Of a DNA stretch of 64,000 nt, positions 16,664-25,626 are shown piece after piece. Source of the DNA: Bacillota bacterium (GTDB lineage Bacteria; Bacillota; Clostridia; Oscillospirales; Ruminococcaceae); contig JAEWPV010000006.1 in NCBI GenBank assembly GCA_023460535.1, positions 62,001 to 126,000 on the forward strand, given 5' to 3'. Every line of letters starts with the position of its first letter. Position 1 is the first letter of the stretch. The notes under the pieces were generated by a model. It did not search any database and had not been told where the DNA came from. It was given only the letters and a program-made list of their open reading frames with translations. A program made the position numbers and the translations under genes.

Positions 16664-17920
16664 ATGAACAACAATCCGTTTTCCATCAGTCCGCAAACTC
16701 TGGAGCACGCAAACACTGCCGAACGCGCCTGCGCGCCGATTTTTGAGGATATCGAGCGCCGCGCGGAGTATGCGCAGATGAAGGTGCAAAAGGCGTTTTA
16801 CGATAACCGGGTCAGCGAGGCACATTTTGCCCCCACAACCGGCTACGGCTACGGCGATATCGGACGCGAAACGGCGGATAAGGTGTTCGCGCAGATTATG
16901 GGCGCCGAGGACGCAATCATCCGTCACAACTTTGTGTCGGGAACCCACGCGCTCAGCGTGGCGCTGTTTGGCGTGCTTCGCCCGGGCGACCTGATGCTCA
17001 GTCTCTCGGGGCTGCCGTACGACACGCTGCAGGGGGTTATCGGCATCCGCAACGCTGGTAGCGGCTCGCTTAAGGATTTTGGCGTGCGCTACGAGGAGCT
17101 TTCGCTGCTCCCAGACGGTACGCCCGACTACGAGGAGATTGCAAAACAGGCGGGCAGAGCGAGGGTGTGCTATGTCCAGCGCTCGCGCGGCTACGCGCTG
17201 CGCCCGTCCCTTACCATAGAGGTGATAGAGCGGATGTGTCAAACGGTGCGTGCCGCAAATCCCAAGGCAATCATTATGGTCGATAACTGCTACGGCGAGT
17301 TTGTAGAGGACAAAGAGCCTACACAGGTGGGCGCGCACCTCATCATCGGCTCACTGATTAAAAACCCAGGCGGCGGCATTGCACGTACGGGGGGTTACAT
17401 AGCGGGCAGAAGCGACCTGGTTACGCTGTGCGCCGACCGCCTTACCACAGTGGGGACGGGCAGGGAGGTGGGCTGTACCCTGGGCAATACCCGCGAGGTG
17501 CTTATGGGGCTATTCTTTGCGCCCAACGTGGTGGCTAGTGCGCTAAAGACCGCGGTGCTTACCGCAAGACTGTTTGCCGACCTTGGCTTTGATGTATACC
17601 CAACCTTCGACCAGCCCCGCACCGACATCATTCAGGCGGTCACCCTTGTCACTCCCGAGCGCGTAAAGGCGTTCTGCGGCGGCATCCAAAAGGGGTCGCC
17701 CGTCGATTCGTTTGCCGTACCCGAGCCGTGGGACATGCCCGGCTACGAGGACCCCGTCATCATGGCGGCAGGCGCGTTTACCATGGGCGCGTCCATCGAG
17801 CTTTCAGCCGACGCACCCATGCGCGAACCGTATGCTGTGTGGATGCAGGGAGGGCTGACCTACTACAGCGCAAAGCTCGGCATCCTGCTCGCCGCCGACG
17901 CGGTACGCGCGTGCCGGTAA
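16664..17920 (+). CDS. Methionine gamma-lyase-like PLP enzyme (aluminium-resistance protein family)
   Basis: The 418-residue protein matches the COG4100 / Met_gamma_lyase group of fold-type I PLP enzymes: GYGYGDIGRE near residue 61, RHNFVSGTHAL, the aspartate in MVDNCYGEFV and the PLP lysine in GSLIKNPGGGIARTGGYI. Family members are annotated as involved in aluminium resistance, but their true reaction is poorly known; carbon-sulfur lyase activity is likely. A GAAAGG-type site precedes ATG 16664. A bidirectional terminator follows. Confidence 0.88.
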   Translation: MNNNPFSISPQTLEHANTAERACAPIFEDIERRAEYAQMKVQKAFYDNRVSEAHFAPTTGYGYGDIGRETADKVFAQIMGAEDAIIRHNFVSGTHALSVALFGVLRPGDLMLSLSGLPYDTLQGVIGIRNAGSGSLKDFGVRYEELSLLPDGTPDYEEIAKQAGRARVCYVQRSRGYALRPSLTIEVIERMCQTVRAANPKAIIMVDNCYGEFVEDKEPTQVGAHLIIGSLIKNPGGGIARTGGYIAGRSDLVTLCADRLTTVGTGREVGCTLGNTREVLMGLFFAPNVVASALKTAVLTARLFADLGFDVYPTFDQPRTDIIQAVTLVTPERVKAFCGGIQKGSPVDSFAVPEPWDMPGYEDPVIMAAGAFTMGASIELSADAPMREPYAVWMQGGLTYYSAKLGILLAADAVRACR

Positions 17921-17944
17921 ATATAGTCAGCTTTTAAACAGCAA

Positions 17945-17979
17945 AAAAGGTCATCCGCCGAAAAAACGGATGACCTTTT
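17945..17979. terminator. Bidirectional terminator
   Basis: AAAAGGTCATCCG pairs with CGGATGACCTTTT around a nine-base A-rich loop. It lies between convergent genes and has A and T runs on both sides, so it can end both transcripts. Confidence 0.85.
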
Positions 17980-17991
17980 CTGAATGATGGC

Positions 17992-20022
17992 CTACTTAAT
18001 TTGAATTTCATCTAAGCGGTCTGCAGGCGCAAGGCATGTGCCGTCCTTACACAGGTAGTATCTCGCACCCTGCTCGGGCAGTGGATATTCGACCGTGTAC
18101 GGCGCGATCTCCGCAAGCATTTGCGCGTTTTCTTGCGTCTTTATGATAACGCCCATATCATATAACCCCTGTTTCTTAATAAAAGAGGCCACCGACTGCG
18201 TGACCGAGTCGTTTGCAGCCGCGCATACCAGTGTGGGTGGCTTATGCAAAAAATGCAAAAAGGAATACAACGCGAAGCAGTAGCCCGCAGGGTAAGCGGT
18301 TATACTTCCGCATAAAAAGCGCAGCTGTTGTTCGCTCTGCCGCCGCCAATAGTCAGATGCCGTCAATAACGACAGCCGTTCAAACACAGCCGCCGCGACA
18401 GAGTTGCCCGATGGGATCGCACCGTCGTACACCTCCTTGGGGCGGCTGATTAGCGCTTGTGCGTCGTCTGCGTTTAGAAAAAATCCGCCGCCCTGCTCGT
18501 CGCTAAAATGCTGTGCAACCTCCCGGGCGATTCTATCGGCTCTGGCAAGGTAATACGTCTCATAACCCGTGTCGTACAGCTCAAGCAACGCCCACGCATA
18601 AAAGGCGTAGTCGTCCAATAGCCCTTGCCCAGCCGCGTCGCCGTCGCGCCAACGCACCATCAGCCTGCCGTCCTTGCCGGTCAGCTTCTGCTCAATAAAA
18701 TCCTGCGCACGTTGCGCACAGGTAAGATACTCCTGCTTGCCCGTTACACGGTACGCCTTAGCAAGTGCCACAATCATCAGCGCGTTCCAAGAGGTGAGTA
18801 TTTTATCGTCCTTGTGCAGGTGAGTTCTGTTTATTCGGTATTCATACAAGGGCTTACACAGTGCTTCAATATCTTCGTTAACCTGCGCGTACTTGTCGTT
18901 GTTTATAAGGTTCGGAATACTCTTGCCTTCAAAGTTGCCGTTTGGGGTGATGTCAAACCATGCACAAAACTGTGCTGCACCCGCCTTGCCGATTACCTGC
19001 TCAATCTCCTTTGGGGTAAACACATAGTATTTGCCCTCCACACCGTCGCTGTCCGCATCCTGTCCGCACAAAAAGCCGCCGTCCGGGTGGGTCAGCTCCC
19101 GAAGCACATAGTCGATGGTTCGTTCGGCTACCCGAAGATACAGCACTTTGCTTGTTTGCTCAAACGCGGTCAGGTAGGTGTAGGTGAGCAGGGCATTGTC
19201 GTACAGCATCTTTTCAAAGTGGGGAACCAGCCACCGCCCGTCGGTGGAATACCGCGAAAAGCCGCCGCCGATATGGTCGAATATGCCGCCGCGAAACATC
19301 CCCAGCAGGGTCTGTTCCGCCATCGTCACTGCATCATTATTCCCGTAGATTTTGCCGTACCGCATCAAAAACAGCAGATTGTGCGGCGAGGGGAATTTTG
19401 GTGCCGCGCCAAACCCGCCGTACCTTGCATCAAATCCGTTTTGCAACAGATCAGCCCCACTGTGTATCAGCTCATCGGGGTGCTGCGCGTCATCCAACGA
19501 GGGTTGCGTCTGGCCGTTAAGGTATTCGGTCACGCCCTCGGCGGCATCCAGTAAGGACTTCCGGTTCTCCCTCCACAGAAGGGCGATCCGGTTTAGCAGG
19601 TCGTCCAGTCCCAACCGGTCGCCAAACCCGCGTTTGGGCAGGTAGGTAGCGGTATAAAACGGGCGCTGGTCGGGCGTCATCAATATCGTTAACGGCCAGC
19701 CGCCGTGTCCCGTCAGGCCCACACAGGCGGACATATACACCGCGTCCACATCAGGGCGCTCCTCCCGATCCACTTTAATGCACACAAAATGCTTGTTGAG
19801 TATCGCCGCGGTCTCCTCATCCTCAAACGATTCGTGCTCCATCACATGGCACCAATGGCAGGTGGAATAGCCGATGGACAAAAACACCGGCTTATCTTCG
19901 TTTGCCGCCTTGTCAAACGCAGCGTTACCCCATGGGTACCAGTCAACCGGATTGTACGCATGCTGGAGCAGATAGGGGGATTTTTCATGAATCAAGCGAT
20001 TGGGGCTCGTTTCAATATCCAC
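17992..20022 (-). CDS. Thioredoxin-domain protein of the YyaL/DUF255 family
   Basis: This 676-residue protein starts with a thioredoxin-like domain containing YSTCHWCHVMEHESFED (CxxC at residues 55 and 58) and VDREERPDVD, the signature of DUF255. The rest is an alpha/alpha-barrel related to N-acylglucosamine epimerase-type folds, with GGGFSRYSTDGRWLVPHFEKM and FLNADDAQALI. The function of bacterial YyaL proteins is not established. Translation starts at GTG 20022 behind GAGAGGTGG. It converges on the PLP enzyme and is preceded by a 267-bp gap with no further gene. Confidence 0.9.
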   Translation of the reverse strand: MDIETSPNRLIHEKSPYLLQHAYNPVDWYPWGNAAFDKAANEDKPVFLSIGYSTCHWCHVMEHESFEDEETAAILNKHFVCIKVDREERPDVDAVYMSACVGLTGHGGWPLTILMTPDQRPFYTATYLPKRGFGDRLGLDDLLNRIALLWRENRKSLLDAAEGVTEYLNGQTQPSLDDAQHPDELIHSGADLLQNGFDARYGGFGAAPKFPSPHNLLFLMRYGKIYGNNDAVTMAEQTLLGMFRGGIFDHIGGGFSRYSTDGRWLVPHFEKMLYDNALLTYTYLTAFEQTSKVLYLRVAERTIDYVLRELTHPDGGFLCGQDADSDGVEGKYYVFTPKEIEQVIGKAGAAQFCAWFDITPNGNFEGKSIPNLINNDKYAQVNEDIEALCKPLYEYRINRTHLHKDDKILTSWNALMIVALAKAYRVTGKQEYLTCAQRAQDFIEQKLTGKDGRLMVRWRDGDAAGQGLLDDYAFYAWALLELYDTGYETYYLARADRIAREVAQHFSDEQGGGFFLNADDAQALISRPKEVYDGAIPSGNSVAAAVFERLSLLTASDYWRRQSEQQLRFLCGSITAYPAGYCFALYSFLHFLHKPPTLVCAAANDSVTQSVASFIKKQGLYDMGVIIKTQENAQMLAEIAPYTVEYPLPEQGARYYLCKDGTCLAPADRLDEIQIK

Positions 20023-20289
20023 AAATTGCCACCTCTCAAGTAAGATAATCGTATGCGTATACAGGCTACAACCGGCTCCTGCGGATGATTCGCCGTTAGG
20101 ATTTAACGCTGTTTCTCGTTAACCTTTGTTTCATGCGAAAAGAATGAGAGTCAACTGTATCCGGTTTAATATCATTATATCACAGTGCCAATCGGAAGGC
20201 CTTTAATAAAAGTGTAACACTCATTCATTGTAATCGCAACCAGGACACAGTATGGTGTAGCGGTGTTTCGATATCCAGAGACTGTTTAC

Positions 20290-21204
20290 CTACTCTTCTT
20301 TGCCACGTTCCGCTGTTAACCGACTGTTCCTCGTATTCGCATACTCAAACCCCGCGTGGCTGCTGGTCAGGTCAAATACCCGCTCGCCCGCGCGGTACAG
20401 CCGGTAACGCACGGTGCATGCAACGCTTTCGTGAACGGTGCGGGTCATGGCTCCGCCTGTGGGCGCGTTCAGGGCGCGCGGGCATTCGGTGATTCGGTTT
20501 ATCTGCAAAACGGTACGCCCCTGCGAAACAATCAGCTCAGACGGGGTGCATTTGATTATCGCCGCACCCAGATAGGTGGCAAGGCGATATTCCTTACCAT
20601 GATAATATACGCAGCATACCGTGCCGTGTATGGTATAACGCGCAAGCGGGATGTCGGCGACGCTTGCCATTACGCACACGTCCTCGCCGTCAAAGCTGTT
20701 GCATTGTGTCCACATGTAGTTTTCGGGGAACGAGTGACCGCCGTCCGTTTCAATATAGCCACAGCCTCCGTCAAAGTCAAAGGGTTGCCCACCAATCACA
20801 AGCTTGCCGCTTAACTCGTGCAGAAAGCTTACAACACCATGTCGGCATTCCAGGTGTGGTATATATCGCACCGGTCCCATAATATCGCCGCGCGGTGGCG
20901 TCAGAGCACCGTAACGAAGCTCGCCTGTCGCCGTAAGGCCGCCCTGGTCGATGTCAAGCGATATTCCCTCTGCGGTAAACACACTTGCGCCAATGCGCAG
21001 CCCAAGCCCTTCGCGAACCTTTACAATTGGGCTGTGCAGGTAGTCGGCGTTTACCGACCCGTCATCCCATATCAACTGGATGGAGGCGGTTGTGTGCCCG
21101 CTGTGGTCGCGGTGAATGGCGGGGATAATCGCAACCGTTTTGCCGGCGTTTTGATGCTTAAAATACCAGCCCTCAAAGTAAGGTCTGCGCGTCTGTTTAT
21201 TCAT
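20290..21204 (-). CDS. Tocopherol cyclase-like protein
   Basis: The 304-residue protein begins PYFEGWYFKHQN and contains GYIETDGGHSFPENYMW, both characteristic of the tocopherol cyclase family (lipocalin-like double barrel). Plants use the fold to close the chromanol ring, but Clostridia make no tocopherol, so the bacterial role is unknown and may involve another lipid or quinol. Its start overlaps the end of the FAD/Rieske gene by eight bases, with GGGAGGG as ribosome binding site, so the two proteins are very likely partners. Confidence 0.85.
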   Translation of the reverse strand: MNKQTRRPYFEGWYFKHQNAGKTVAIIPAIHRDHSGHTTASIQLIWDDGSVNADYLHSPIVKVREGLGLRIGASVFTAEGISLDIDQGGLTATGELRYGALTPPRGDIMGPVRYIPHLECRHGVVSFLHELSGKLVIGGQPFDFDGGCGYIETDGGHSFPENYMWTQCNSFDGEDVCVMASVADIPLARYTIHGTVCCVYYHGKEYRLATYLGAAIIKCTPSELIVSQGRTVLQINRITECPRALNAPTGGAMTRTVHESVACTVRYRLYRAGERVFDLTSSHAGFEYANTRNSRLTAERGKEE

Positions 21205-22657
21205 GCTTTAACCCTCCCAATGCCGGATTATCAATTAACTTGCCGGTGTAATCAAACCGGGAACCGTGGCAGGGGCAGTCCCAGCTTCGTTCGGCGGGGT
21301 TCCATTCCAGCTGGCAGCCAAGGTGCGGGCAGCGGGTACTTACCACGTGAACCTGTCCGTTCTCGTCCTTATACACCCCCATCTTGTGCCCCTTGTATTC
21401 CACTATGCCGCCGTGACCATTTGGCAGGGCGCTGGTGTGGGTGGCGGGTATACTCAAAAACTCCGCGGCAAGCCCTTTAACCGACTGCGCACCGTCTTCT
21501 GCCAGCTGCTTTGCCGAGGCGGAGAGTACAAACCGCTGGGGACTAAACACCTCGGCATACGGATTATCCCGCCCCGTAACCGCGTCACTCAGCAGTCTGG
21601 CCGCTGCCATCGAACTAGTCATACCCCACTTCTTAAAGCCGGTTGCCACATACCAGTCGGGCGTTGCGGCCGAAAATCTGCCGATGTAAGGTACGCCGTC
21701 CATCGGGATGCAGTCCTGTGCCGACCACGCCGCGATTTCAATGCCGCCCGGATACCATCTCCTTGCTTCGGTGCGCAGTAAGTCATACTGGTTTTTCAGA
21801 TGCGCTTCGCCTGTGCGGTGGTTTCCTCCGCCCACAATTAATGTACTGCCGCTGGAACGCAAGGACAGTGCGCCCGCATCAATACCATAATACATTCCTT
21901 CGGGAAGCGGCACGTTTTCAAGGGCAATGGCGTAGGAACGCTCCTGATGCATGCGCATGAAATAGAACCCCGGCGTGTTAAGAAACGGGTAGTGTGTCGC
22001 CATTACAATGTGCTTTGCGTGCACGCTTCCATTTTCACATAACAGGCTGTGTTCCTTGATGTCGGTGACCTGTGTCTGCTCATATATGGTCAATTTTTCC
22101 GCAACCGCCCTTAAAAACCGCAGGGGATGAAACTGCGCCTGGTTGGCAAACCGCACGGCGCCCAGTGTTTTGATGGGTAGGTCAAGCCGCGTCACATACT
22201 GCGCATCCAGCCCAAGCTCGCTGGCAGCCCTTGCTTCGTCCAGCAGAGCCTGTTCATTGCTTACCGAGTACAGGTAGCTTGCGCGGTGCTCGAACTCGCA
22301 CTGGATATGCAAGCCGTTTATCAATTCCTCAAAAGCGGCAATCGCCCGCTGGTTTGCCATAGCATATTGTCTGGCTTTTTCCATGCCGAAATCCTTAATC
22401 AGCTTGGAATACATCAGCCCGTGCTGCGTGGTTATCTTCGCGGTGGTGTTTTGGGTCTGACCGCTGCCAATCCGCGCCGCCTCCAGCACGACAGTATGGA
22501 GCCCCTTCTGCTGCAGAAAGAACGCCGTCAGAACACCGGCAAGTCCCGCGCCAATGACGGCGACATCCGCCTCGATATCGCCATGCAGCGGCGCCCGCGG
22601 CTCTATCGTAACACTCTTAGACCATAAGGACTCGGTGGTTTGTACCATATTCACCAT
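21197..22657 (-). CDS. FAD-dependent oxidoreductase with C-terminal Rieske domain
   Basis: The N-terminal part (about residues 30-400) is a DadA/glycine-oxidase-type FAD domain with DVAVIGAGLAGVLTAFFLQ. The C-terminal part has the Rieske 2Fe-2S ligands CPHLGCQL and CPCHGSRF. The same fusion is known as YhfW in Bacillus, with unknown substrate. ATG 22657 is chosen because GGTGAGG lies five bases upstream; the start region holds an in-frame 9-bp direct repeat. It is cotranscribed with the tocopherol cyclase-like gene and divergent from glpK. Confidence 0.9.
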   Translation of the reverse strand: MVNMVQTTESLWSKSVTIEPRAPLHGDIEADVAVIGAGLAGVLTAFFLQQKGLHTVVLEAARIGSGQTQNTTAKITTQHGLMYSKLIKDFGMEKARQYAMANQRAIAAFEELINGLHIQCEFEHRASYLYSVSNEQALLDEARAASELGLDAQYVTRLDLPIKTLGAVRFANQAQFHPLRFLRAVAEKLTIYEQTQVTDIKEHSLLCENGSVHAKHIVMATHYPFLNTPGFYFMRMHQERSYAIALENVPLPEGMYYGIDAGALSLRSSGSTLIVGGGNHRTGEAHLKNQYDLLRTEARRWYPGGIEIAAWSAQDCIPMDGVPYIGRFSAATPDWYVATGFKKWGMTSSMAAARLLSDAVTGRDNPYAEVFSPQRFVLSASAKQLAEDGAQSVKGLAAEFLSIPATHTSALPNGHGGIVEYKGHKMGVYKDENGQVHVVSTRCPHLGCQLEWNPAERSWDCPCHGSRFDYTGKLIDNPALGGLKHE

Positions 22658-22728
22658 ATTCACCTCACCGGTTTAGGATTTACCATCGCCCGCCGAAATA
22701 TGTAGGGACTGTTTGGAGCGGATTACAT

Positions 22729-22757
22729 TTGCGAAATAGTAAGACAATGGCTATAAT
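22729..22757 (+). promoter_or_regulatory. Sigma-A-type promoter of glpK
   Basis: TTGCGA and TATAAT are separated by 17 bp, about 37 bp before the glpK start. Confidence 0.65.
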
Positions 22758-22793
22758 AAAGATAACAATGCTACACGAAAGGAAGCAACCGCC

Positions 22794-24290
22794 ATGCAGC
22801 AAAAACGCTACCTCATCGCGCTGGATCAGGGAACCACCAGTTCGCGCGCCATTGTGTTTGACAAGCAGCAAAACATTATTAACATGGCGCAAAAGGAGTT
22901 TACCCAATACTACCCTAAACCCGGTTGGGTAGAGCACGACCCGCTTGAACTATACTCCTCTCAGTACAGCGTACTGGTCGAGGTGCTTGCAAAAAGCGGT
23001 ATCGCACCGCAAGAGGTCGCCGCCATCGGCATCACCAATCAGCGCGAAACCACCGTCGTGTGGGATAAGGCAACCGGAAGACCCATTCACAACGCAATTG
23101 TATGGCAGTGCCGGCGAACCGCGCAGATGTGTAGCGAACTGATTCAAAAAGGTCTTGGCAGCTACATAAAAAAGAGCACCGGGCTAATGCCGGACGCGTA
23201 TTTCAGTGCAACCAAGCTCGCATGGCTGCTAAATGAGGTGCCCGACGCAAGAGCCCGCGCCCAGCGGGGCGAGCTTTTGTTCGGCACGGTGGATACCTGG
23301 CTGTTGTGGAAGCTGACGGGCGGCACTGTGCACGCCACCGACTTCACCAACGCATCCCGCACCATGATGTATAACATCCGCGAGCTGCAGTGGGATCAAA
23401 CAATACTCGACGAACTGAACATACCCGCTTGCATGCTGCCCGAGGTGCGCCGCTCCAGCGGGGTGTTCGGCTATGCAAACCTGCAGGGCTGCAACGTGCC
23501 CATCGCGGGGATAGCGGGCGACCAGCAGGCGGCACTGTTTGGGCAAACCTGCTTTGAATGCGGCGGCATCAAGAACACCTACGGTACCGGCTGCTTTATG
23601 CTGATGAATACGGGGGACACCCCCTACGAGAGCAAGCACGGCATGCTAACCACCATAGCCGCCAGCGCGGATGATACGATGCGCTACGCGATAGAGGGCA
23701 GCGTGTTTGTGGGCGGCGCGGTCATCCAGTGGCTGCGCGACGAGCTTCGCTTGATTACCGAATCGGCCGACAGCGAGTACTTCGCGGGCAAAGTGCAGGA
23801 TAACGGCGGCGTGTATGTTGTGCCCGCGTTTACCGGTTTGGGTGCGCCGCACTGGGATATGTACGCGCGCGGCGCCATCATGGGGCTTACCCGTGGAACC
23901 GGGCGAAACCACATTATCCGCGCGGCGCTCGAGTCGATTGCCTATCAAACACACGATTTGGTGGACGCCATATCCTCCGATACCGGCATAGAGATAACCG
24001 AGCTGCGCGTGGACGGCGGGGCAAGTGCCAATAGCTTTTTGATGCAGTTCCAGGCGGACATCATGAATAAAAGCATCCGTCGCCCAATGATTCGCGAGAC
24101 CACGGCGCTGGGGGCGGCGTACCTTGCGGGACTTGCCGTTGGGCTGTGGAGGGATATCGAAGAGATTCGCCACAATTGGACGCTCGACCGTGTGTACACC
24201 CCAGAGATGGATGAAGCGACCCGCCTTAAGCTCCTTGCCGGATGGAGCCGTGCGGTAGAAAGAGCCAAGGCGTGGGAGCAACCCCTATGA
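22794..24290 (+). CDS. glpK: Glycerol kinase
   Basis: The 498-residue protein has the FGGY kinase layout and the glycerol kinase landmarks LDQGTTSSRAIVFD, TNQRETTVVWDK, IVWQCRRTA, NTYGTGCFML and ELRVDGGASANSF. It phosphorylates glycerol to sn-glycerol 3-phosphate with ATP. GAAAGGAAG precedes ATG 22794. The gene is not beside glpF or glpD; instead its stop overlaps the start of a CDP-alcohol phosphatidyltransferase gene as ATGA. Confidence 0.95.
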   Translation: MQQKRYLIALDQGTTSSRAIVFDKQQNIINMAQKEFTQYYPKPGWVEHDPLELYSSQYSVLVEVLAKSGIAPQEVAAIGITNQRETTVVWDKATGRPIHNAIVWQCRRTAQMCSELIQKGLGSYIKKSTGLMPDAYFSATKLAWLLNEVPDARARAQRGELLFGTVDTWLLWKLTGGTVHATDFTNASRTMMYNIRELQWDQTILDELNIPACMLPEVRRSSGVFGYANLQGCNVPIAGIAGDQQAALFGQTCFECGGIKNTYGTGCFMLMNTGDTPYESKHGMLTTIAASADDTMRYAIEGSVFVGGAVIQWLRDELRLITESADSEYFAGKVQDNGGVYVVPAFTGLGAPHWDMYARGAIMGLTRGTGRNHIIRAALESIAYQTHDLVDAISSDTGIEITELRVDGGASANSFLMQFQADIMNKSIRRPMIRETTALGAAYLAGLAVGLWRDIEEIRHNWTLDRVYTPEMDEATRLKLLAGWSRAVERAKAWEQPL

Positions 24291-24877
24291 CCAAGAAGGG
24301 GATAGCAAGGCATTGTGCAAACGCAATTACCGTCGCGAGAATACTGCTGTGTATCGTCGCATTCGTTTTTCTTCACAGCAAAGCGGCGTTTTTTGCACTG
24401 TACCTGACAGCGGCCCTAACCGACGCGTTAGACGGCTATGTGGCAAGAAAGCTTAATACCCAGAGTAATCTGGGCGCGCAGCTTGATTCAATAGCAGACA
24501 TCTTTCTGTTTGCGTTGGCTCTGGCGGGATGGTGGATTTGGGCGAAAGAACCGTTTGTGCAGGCGGCACCCACAGTGGGGGCGGTGCTTGTTCTGCGGTT
24601 GGGCTCCATCGCCGTGGGTGCGGTGAGATACCGCTCTGTAATCTTTCTGCATACCCTGCTCAACAAGGCGGCGGGGCTTGTTATTGTAGCGGCGTTACCG
24701 CTATACGGGTTGGTGCAAAGTAGATGGATTGTTTTTGTGACGCTTTTTTTATGCATCATCAGTGCCGCGGAGGAACTGTTCATTCTTATGTTGTCTAAAA
24801 CCCGTCCGGACAGCAATATCAAGAGCTTGATTGCTTTATTCAAAACTTCGCATAGAAAAGTTGACGTAAGACGATAA
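24287..24877 (+). CDS. CDP-alcohol phosphatidyltransferase (PgsA-like)
   Basis: The 196-residue membrane protein carries the complete family motif: DALDGYVAR, eight residues, then G, AQL, D, SIA, D (about residues 45-68). About five hydrophobic segments follow. Such enzymes move a phosphatidyl group from CDP-diacylglycerol to an alcohol; PgsA uses glycerol 3-phosphate, the product of glycerol kinase. The four-base overlap with glpK supports that substrate. Phosphatidylinositol- or cardiolipin-type enzymes are alternatives. A GNAT gene follows after 12 bp. Confidence 0.87.
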   Translation: MTKKGIARHCANAITVARILLCIVAFVFLHSKAAFFALYLTAALTDALDGYVARKLNTQSNLGAQLDSIADIFLFALALAGWWIWAKEPFVQAAPTVGAVLVLRLGSIAVGAVRYRSVIFLHTLLNKAAGLVIVAALPLYGLVQSRWIVFVTLFLCIISAAEELFILMLSKTRPDSNIKSLIALFKTSHRKVDVRR

Positions 24878-24889
24878 AGGAGAAGCGTG

Positions 24890-25348
24890 ATGGAGATTAA
24901 GAAACTAACCACTCAGGACATCCCCGCCAGCGTTGCTCTGCTCATGCGCGCGTACAACGGCGCGCCGTGGAACGAGCAGTGGTCGCCTGCACCCGCGCAG
25001 CGCTACCTTACTGAATACGCCGAGCATGCCCGCTTTGTCGGCTTTGCACTGTTTGAGGGAACACAGTTGGTGGGCGCCGCGTTTTGCCACGAAAAAACGT
25101 GGTGGACAGCCGACGAGTTGTTTGTGGATGAGTTCTTTATTGACCCCGTGTACCAACGTAAGGGCTACGGGCAGGCACTGCTCAAGCACATCGAGGGCTA
25201 CATTCACACAAGGGGACTTGCAGGCTTTACTTTGCTGACAAACCGCTATATGCCCGCGCTTGAGTTTTACCGCAAATACGGCTTTACACACGCCGAGCAT
25301 GTCGCGTTTTTATACAAGATGGTACAGGGGCAGCCCGAGACACTTTAG
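24890..25348 (+). CDS. GNAT family N-acetyltransferase
   Basis: The 152-residue protein is a single GNAT domain: FFIDPVYQRKGYGQALLKHIE is the acetyl-CoA loop and ALEFYRKYGFTHAEHV the usual C-terminal motif. AAGGAG at 24877-24882 supports ATG 24890 rather than GTG 24887. It follows the phosphatidyltransferase closely and is probably the last gene of that operon. The substrate is unknown. Confidence 0.88.
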   Translation: MEIKKLTTQDIPASVALLMRAYNGAPWNEQWSPAPAQRYLTEYAEHARFVGFALFEGTQLVGAAFCHEKTWWTADELFVDEFFIDPVYQRKGYGQALLKHIEGYIHTRGLAGFTLLTNRYMPALEFYRKYGFTHAEHVAFLYKMVQGQPETL

Positions 25349-25401
25349 TCGATTCATCCTCGTATGTGGCGCGGCAAACGCATTGTTCAAGAAAAAACCT
25401 C

Positions 25402-25429
25402 TTGACCTTGGCTGAAAAATTGATATAAT
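25402..25429 (+). promoter_or_regulatory. Sigma-A-type promoter of tRNA-Thr
   Basis: TTGACC and TATAAT are separated by 16 bp, 37 bp before the tRNA. Confidence 0.75.
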
Positions 25430-25466
25430 AGTTTGTGCGGGTCTAAAAAGCACCCGCACAAAACCC

Positions 25467-25542
25467 GCTAGTATGGCTCAGTTGGTAGAGCAGCGCATTC
25501 GTAATGCGCAGGTCGTCGGTTCGAGTCCGACTACTAGCTCCA
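25467..25542 (+). tRNA. tRNA-Thr (anticodon CGT)
   Basis: The 76-base gene folds as a complete cloverleaf: acceptor stem GCTAGTA/TACTAGC, D-loop with AGTTGGTAGA, anticodon stem GCGCA/TGCGC around TTCGTAA (anticodon CGT, reading ACG), and T-arm GTCGG-TTCGAGT-CCGAC. CCA is encoded. It stands alone with its own promoter and terminator. Confidence 0.97.
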
Positions 25543-25547
25543 CAGCA

Positions 25548-25588
25548 ACAAAGAGCGCCCTGCGATTGTTTCGCAGGGCGCTCTTTGT
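25548..25588. terminator. Bidirectional terminator after tRNA-Thr
   Basis: An 18-bp perfect stem (ACAAAGAGCGCCCTGCGA and its complement) closes a five-base loop. It ends the tRNA transcript and probably the convergent DUF975 gene. Confidence 0.85.
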
Positions 25589-25626
25589 GTATTACACGAA
25601 CTAAATCAGTCTCAAAAACGCAACCT

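Noticed and set aside
18625..19554. 309-codon plus-strand frame
   Set aside because: It is fully antisense to the well-supported yyaL gene and has no ribosome binding site or recognisable domain.
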